A DNA stretch of 10,192 nt from JADHUC01 sp964617665 (GTDB lineage: Bacteria > Planctomycetota > Planctomycetia > Pirellulales > Pirellulaceae): assembly GCA_964617665.1 (NCBI GenBank), contig CAZUAH010000505.1, positions 1-10,192 on the forward strand, written 5' to 3'. Shown piece by piece: positions 7,111-10,192 of the stretch. A program made the translations under genes and the position numbers. Below the pieces are notes generated by a model, which saw only the letters and a program-made list of their open reading frames with translations, was not told where the DNA came from and made no database searches. Within the stretch, counting starts at the first letter, position 1. Every line of letters starts with the position of its first letter.

Positions 7111-8844
7111 GGGGGGAACTGCAACTGCGTCGCCGGGCAGATCGGCTTCGACCACCACTACCAGTTGATCTGCCTCCACGTCCTCGATTACTTGGGTACC
7201 GCCGCCGAGCCATCGTACCTCAATTTTCTCAACACGATCGCAGTTCCCAAGGCCGAAGTGGAGACGCATCCCATGATGACTCTGATAACCGCGGCCACTG
7301 TGGATTTCGTCCAGTTGCGTGCGACCGCCGGCGGTCACACGGACGTGGGAGCCGACGCCGTTACGATTGGCTTGCCTCCCCTGGAGTTCAACCTGAATCC
7401 AGTGATCCGTATTCTCGGTGTCGTTGCGCAGAATCGTAGGCTCTCGGCGGGAATTGAGGACCACGATGTCGATGTCGCCGTCTTGGTCCAGATCGTCAAA
7501 TGCGGCCCCTCGACTGCTGAGTTTCACGGCGAGTCCATCGCCAGCTTGGTTGGACACGTCAACGAACTTTCCCCCGCCGGTGTTGACGAAGAGAAGGTTG
7601 TTCACATGATACTTGGCGCTGGAATCGGCTTGTTCGACGTTCGTCTGCAAGTGCCCGCACGCAACGAAAAGGTCGCGGTCTCCATCGTTGTCGAAGTCAA
7701 CGAAGCCGTTGCCCCACGTGACGAGCGGATAGGTGCCCCGGCCGGCACCGCTGGTTCGCGTGACGTCAAGGAAGAATTCGCCGTTTAGGTTGCGGTACAT
7801 TGTGGCGAGCTGACGCTGGTAGGACGTGACGTGGAAATCGAGCCTGCCGTCGTTGTCGAAATCCCCGCAAGCAACGCCCATGCTGCCGTGAGGGTAGCCG
7901 TTCATATCAAACGCTACGCCGGCGAGCAGGCCAACCTCCCTGAAGTGGCCGCGGCCGTCGTTGCGGAAAAGGAAGTTCTCGGCCATGTCGTTCGCGATGA
8001 ATATGTCGGTGTCGCCATCGTTGTCATAATCGGCGCTCACCATGCCCATGCCCCAGCCCGCGTGGTCCCCAACTCCGGACACCTTCGTCACGTCGGTGAA
8101 CGTGCCATCAGCGTTGTTGCGAAAGAGCGTATCGGACACAGGGGCGTAGCGTCCCGGACTGGCGTAAAAGGGCACTCCCCGTGACATGTCAACGGCGTGT
8201 GTCTCGTGCGAGAATTCTAAATAGTTTGACGCGTACAGGTCGAGGTCTCCATCCCCGTCAATATCGAGGAATGAGGTGCCTGCACCAAGGTGGTTGTCGT
8301 TGCCCACTCGGGCCACCTGCGTCACGTCAGTGAAGGTCCCATCTCCGTTGTTTCGATACAGCACGTTCGGGCCGTAGTTGTTGAGGTACAGGTCCTGATC
8401 GCCATCGCCATCGTAGTCGGCCGCCGCGACGCCCAGACCGTGGCCGGTGTCGCCCACGCCGGCCTGGGTGGTCACGTCGGTGAATCGCCATTGGCCGTCA
8501 TTCCGATAAAGGGCGTTACGGGGCGGGACAGCGGCTTTCGCGTCTCGTATCGGCCGGCCGTTGAGGAAGTACAAGTCCTGATCGCCGTCGCCGTCGTAGT
8601 CGAACAGCGCCAATCCCGCACTGACGGTCTCCATGATGTAGTAATGGCCGCTACTGCCGTCGGCATGGCGAAATGTGATGCCGGTTTGGGCTGTGACGTC
8701 GCGGAAGCACATCGCAGGTTCCGCCCGTCCGACAGCCGTCGATAGGAACGCCGCGATGAAGCTGATCGTACGAAGCATGAGTTTCACTGTGAAGGGAAGC
8801 GATGAGTTTAGCCTGTCGAGGCGCATACTAACCCCCAGCGGCAT
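7084..8844 (-). CDS. CRTAC-A: secreted FG-GAP beta-propeller / ASPIC-UnbV protein (CRTAC1 family)
   Basis: The product has 586 residues from the ATG at 8844. In-frame starts at 8826 (GGGGG 5 bases upstream) and a GTG at 8787 are alternatives, and the latter gives the most typical signal peptide. The hydrophobic stretch TISFIAAFLSTAV followed by GRA-EP looks like a cleavable signal, unlike the uncleaved anchors of B and C. Seven DxDxDG-type FG-GAP loops follow, beginning with FDYDGDGDQD near residue 81. The ASPIC/UnbV tail comes next (SHVRVTAGG, HSGRGYQSHHG, RWLGGG), then about 15 extra residues rich in Pro and Val that B and C lack. It starts 41 bases after TPR-A, probably in the same transcript. 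The propeller is clearly diverged from B and C (68% to B over an N-terminal 118 residues), but the tail is 83% identical to B. Confidence 0.92.
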   Translation of the reverse strand: MPLGVSMRLDRLNSSLPFTVKLMLRTISFIAAFLSTAVGRAEPAMCFRDVTAQTGITFRHADGSSGHYYIMETVSAGLALFDYDGDGDQDLYFLNGRPIRDAKAAVPPRNALYRNDGQWRFTDVTTQAGVGDTGHGLGVAAADYDGDGDQDLYLNNYGPNVLYRNNGDGTFTDVTQVARVGNDNHLGAGTSFLDIDGDGDLDLYASNYLEFSHETHAVDMSRGVPFYASPGRYAPVSDTLFRNNADGTFTDVTKVSGVGDHAGWGMGMVSADYDNDGDTDIFIANDMAENFLFRNDGRGHFREVGLLAGVAFDMNGYPHGSMGVACGDFDNDGRLDFHVTSYQRQLATMYRNLNGEFFLDVTRTSGAGRGTYPLVTWGNGFVDFDNDGDRDLFVACGHLQTNVEQADSSAKYHVNNLLFVNTGGGKFVDVSNQAGDGLAVKLSSRGAAFDDLDQDGDIDIVVLNSRREPTILRNDTENTDHWIQVELQGRQANRNGVGSHVRVTAGGRTQLDEIHSGRGYQSHHGMRLHFGLGNCDRVEKIEVRWLGGGTQVIEDVEADQLVVVVEADLPGDAVAVPPVQDRGPPE

Positions 8845-8885
8845 CGGCGGCTAGCCACCGTTCCAGGACGTGGATTCCGTCCTAG

Positions 8886-10037
8886 CTAGAAATCGAGGAT
8901 CTCTCGGTGCAACTGCAGATGCCGCTTCGCTTGCTCAACGTCGCCACTCTGCGCATACGCCTGCCCAAGAAGGTAGTGGCCTTCATAGTCGTTCGGGTCG
9001 AGGTCGACCACGCGACGAAATGTCTCGATCGCCCCGGAAGTCTGAAGTTCTCCGAGCTGGATCTTGCCGCGGATCTTCAATGCACGGCAATCCTCTGCGT
9101 TGGCCGTCAATGCCTGTCGAATGCACTCTGACGCACCATCGGAGTCGCCTTCCAGGTACAGGAGCCCTGCCTCTGTTACCTTCTGTCCATCGCCAAAGGC
9201 CTCTTCGGCCAGGAGCAGGTCGTACTGTTGTCGCGCTTCGGCTACCTCGCCCGTGGCGATCAGATTGTCGACCAGCCGGTGGCGAATTCTGGTAGCGTTG
9301 ACCGGCTTCAGGTCCAGGACTCGCCGATCAACCGTGATCAGTTGGTCGGTTTCGCCACTCGCCTCATGGATCGCGCCCATCATTTCCAGCGGTCGTGGGT
9401 CGTCGGGTACAAGTTCTGCCAACTCGCGACATAGGGTGAGGGCCTCCGCGTAGGCACCCAGGTCGAAACGAATCAACGACGCCACGCGGAGGGCCTCCTC
9501 ACGGTGATCCCTTCGCCGTAGAGCCGCTTCGCCGAAAGCGGCGGCTTCCGTGAGGCGGCCGCTCTCGAACAGGATGGACGCACCGAGGATCAGGGTTTCC
9601 GTATCGCATCTCTGCAAGTCGACGCTCTGCAGCAGAAGTCGTATCTCCATGTCTGTGTTCGACGGGATCGACCCCCCGTCCCCATATTGGAGAACGAGGG
9701 CGCAAGCCAGCAGCAAGGTTGCCTGAGGAACCTCCTCCCGACTGCGATCCAGGTAACGGCGCAGGAGGCGCTCCGCCTTCGACGCCAGTTCCGTACGACC
9801 GCTTTCCGCGTGCAACCCGGCTGCCTCATCGACCAGCCCCGTCGCTTCTGGTAGGAGCAGCGCCGAGGCGGGGCGGAGGAGGAGGCTAAGAGCAACGGCT
9901 ACCACCACGACCGCGCCAAGTCCGAAGACCAGGACGAGCAGCCGATTGAGACGCGTACAGCCCCTCTGGGAGCCCGCATCGTCGAGGCCCACCGGCTCGT
10001 CTGGACCGTCTGTCTCCTGGCTTTTTTTCCAACCCAT
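8886..10037 (-). CDS. TPR-A: membrane-anchored tetratricopeptide repeat protein
   Basis: The product has 383 residues from the ATG at 10037. The frame also allows a TTG at 10088, but the added 17 residues have no obvious role. A charged N-terminus is followed by one hydrophobic segment at about 31-54 (LLVLVFGLGAVVVVAVALSL), then helical repeats. Early repeats (about 60-180) are divergent. Clearer TPR units occur at about 185-240 (AYAEALTLCRELAELVPDDP) and 290-383 (SGAIETFRRVVDLDPNDYEG then HYLLGQAYAQSGDVEQAKRH). The protein stops abruptly at HREILDF, whereas the similar ORF at 1066-1467 continues for about 50 residues after HREILD, so TPR-A may have lost its C-terminal tail. It is the partner of CRTAC-A and is not closely similar to TPR-C. 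A protein-binding scaffold role follows from the TPR fold; the partner is inferred. Confidence 0.9.
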   Translation of the reverse strand: MGWKKSQETDGPDEPVGLDDAGSQRGCTRLNRLLVLVFGLGAVVVVAVALSLLLRPASALLLPEATGLVDEAAGLHAESGRTELASKAERLLRRYLDRSREEVPQATLLLACALVLQYGDGGSIPSNTDMEIRLLLQSVDLQRCDTETLILGASILFESGRLTEAAAFGEAALRRRDHREEALRVASLIRFDLGAYAEALTLCRELAELVPDDPRPLEMMGAIHEASGETDQLITVDRRVLDLKPVNATRIRHRLVDNLIATGEVAEARQQYDLLLAEEAFGDGQKVTEAGLLYLEGDSDGASECIRQALTANAEDCRALKIRGKIQLGELQTSGAIETFRRVVDLDPNDYEGHYLLGQAYAQSGDVEQAKRHLQLHREILDF

Positions 10038-10114
10038 TGAATTGTACGCCGCGCCCAGGACCGGCGCCCTTTGACATAACTGCCGCAAGAAAAGGGATGC
10101 GAGAACCTCTTCGA

Positions 10115-10192
10115 CTATTCGGGAAAGTGAAACTGCTTGAGGGGCATCGTCTTGAATTCCGATTCACCTTCGATGATGGTGATGGTCTGATC
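10115..10192 (-). CDS. C-terminal end of an unidentified upstream gene (partial)
   Basis: One frame enters from the window edge and ends in TAG at 10117-10115, giving 25 residues including TITIIEGESEFKTMPLKQF. The alternating hydrophobic pattern resembles the last strands of a beta-sandwich. That would fit the carboxypeptidase-regulatory-like or Ig-like proteins often found beside CRTAC1 genes in planctomycetes, but this is a guess from 25 residues. It ends 77 bases before the ATG of TPR-A, consistent with a shared transcript. The other frames here lack such a pattern. Confidence 0.4.
   Translation of the reverse strand, partial: DQTITIIEGESEFKTMPLKQFHFPE

Noticed and set aside
6690..7124. 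Extending CRTAC-B upstream to give a 729-residue protein
   Set aside because: The extra 145 residues come from the spacer and the TPR remnant in the wrong phase. The ATG at 6689 directly precedes a membrane anchor equivalent to that of CRTAC-C.
1483..8844. Repetitive GC-rich triplet patterns suggesting a CRISPR array or satellite DNA
   Set aside because: The periodicity is imperfect and coincides with the DxDxDG coding loops; there are no constant repeats with unique spacers.

Overview
This window is high-GC bacterial DNA in which every gene I can support lies on the minus strand, so transcription runs from 10192 towards 1. Its core is a tandem array of one recurring pair: a membrane-anchored tetratricopeptide repeat (TPR) protein followed at once by an exported seven-motif FG-GAP beta-propeller protein with an ASPIC/UnbV tail (CRTAC1 family). 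Pairing of these two families, in multiple paralogous copies, is typical of Planctomycetota and also occurs in Acidobacteriota and Verrucomicrobiota. A Pirellulales-like planctomycete is my inference; there is no marker gene here to prove it.

Layout in transcription order. (1) 10192-10115: the last 25 codons of an unidentified gene. (2) Module A: TPR-A (10037-8886), then CRTAC-A (8844-7084), which has a signal peptide. (3) Module B: a spacer (7110-6919), a badly eroded TPR pseudogene (6909-6686), then CRTAC-B (6689-4935), which has an N-terminal membrane anchor. (4) Module C: a second copy of the spacer (4924-4732), TPR-C (4655-3237), then CRTAC-C (3246-1483, anchored), which overlaps TPR-C by 10 bases. 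A short TPR-tail ORF follows at 1467-1066. (5) 784-1065: 282 bases in which I see nothing but a ribosome binding site. (6) 783-1: the first 261 codons of a protein built from a 76-residue Trp/Tyr-rich repeat; it runs off the window.

The paired proteins probably act together at or outside the cytoplasmic membrane. The TPR proteins have one N-terminal membrane segment with the repeats beyond it, and the propellers carry calcium-binding-type DxDxDG loops. The ligand or process is unknown.

The main discovery is evolutionary. CRTAC-B is a mosaic: its propeller matches CRTAC-C and its ASPIC tail and downstream spacer match CRTAC-A, with the switch near 5243. The whole arrangement is explained by one unequal crossover between the propeller/ASPIC boundaries of A and C. 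That event duplicated a spacer-TPR-propeller unit, and one TPR copy was later lost. The TPR remnant still keeps a ribosome binding site and a 37-codon frame that overlaps the CRTAC-B start.
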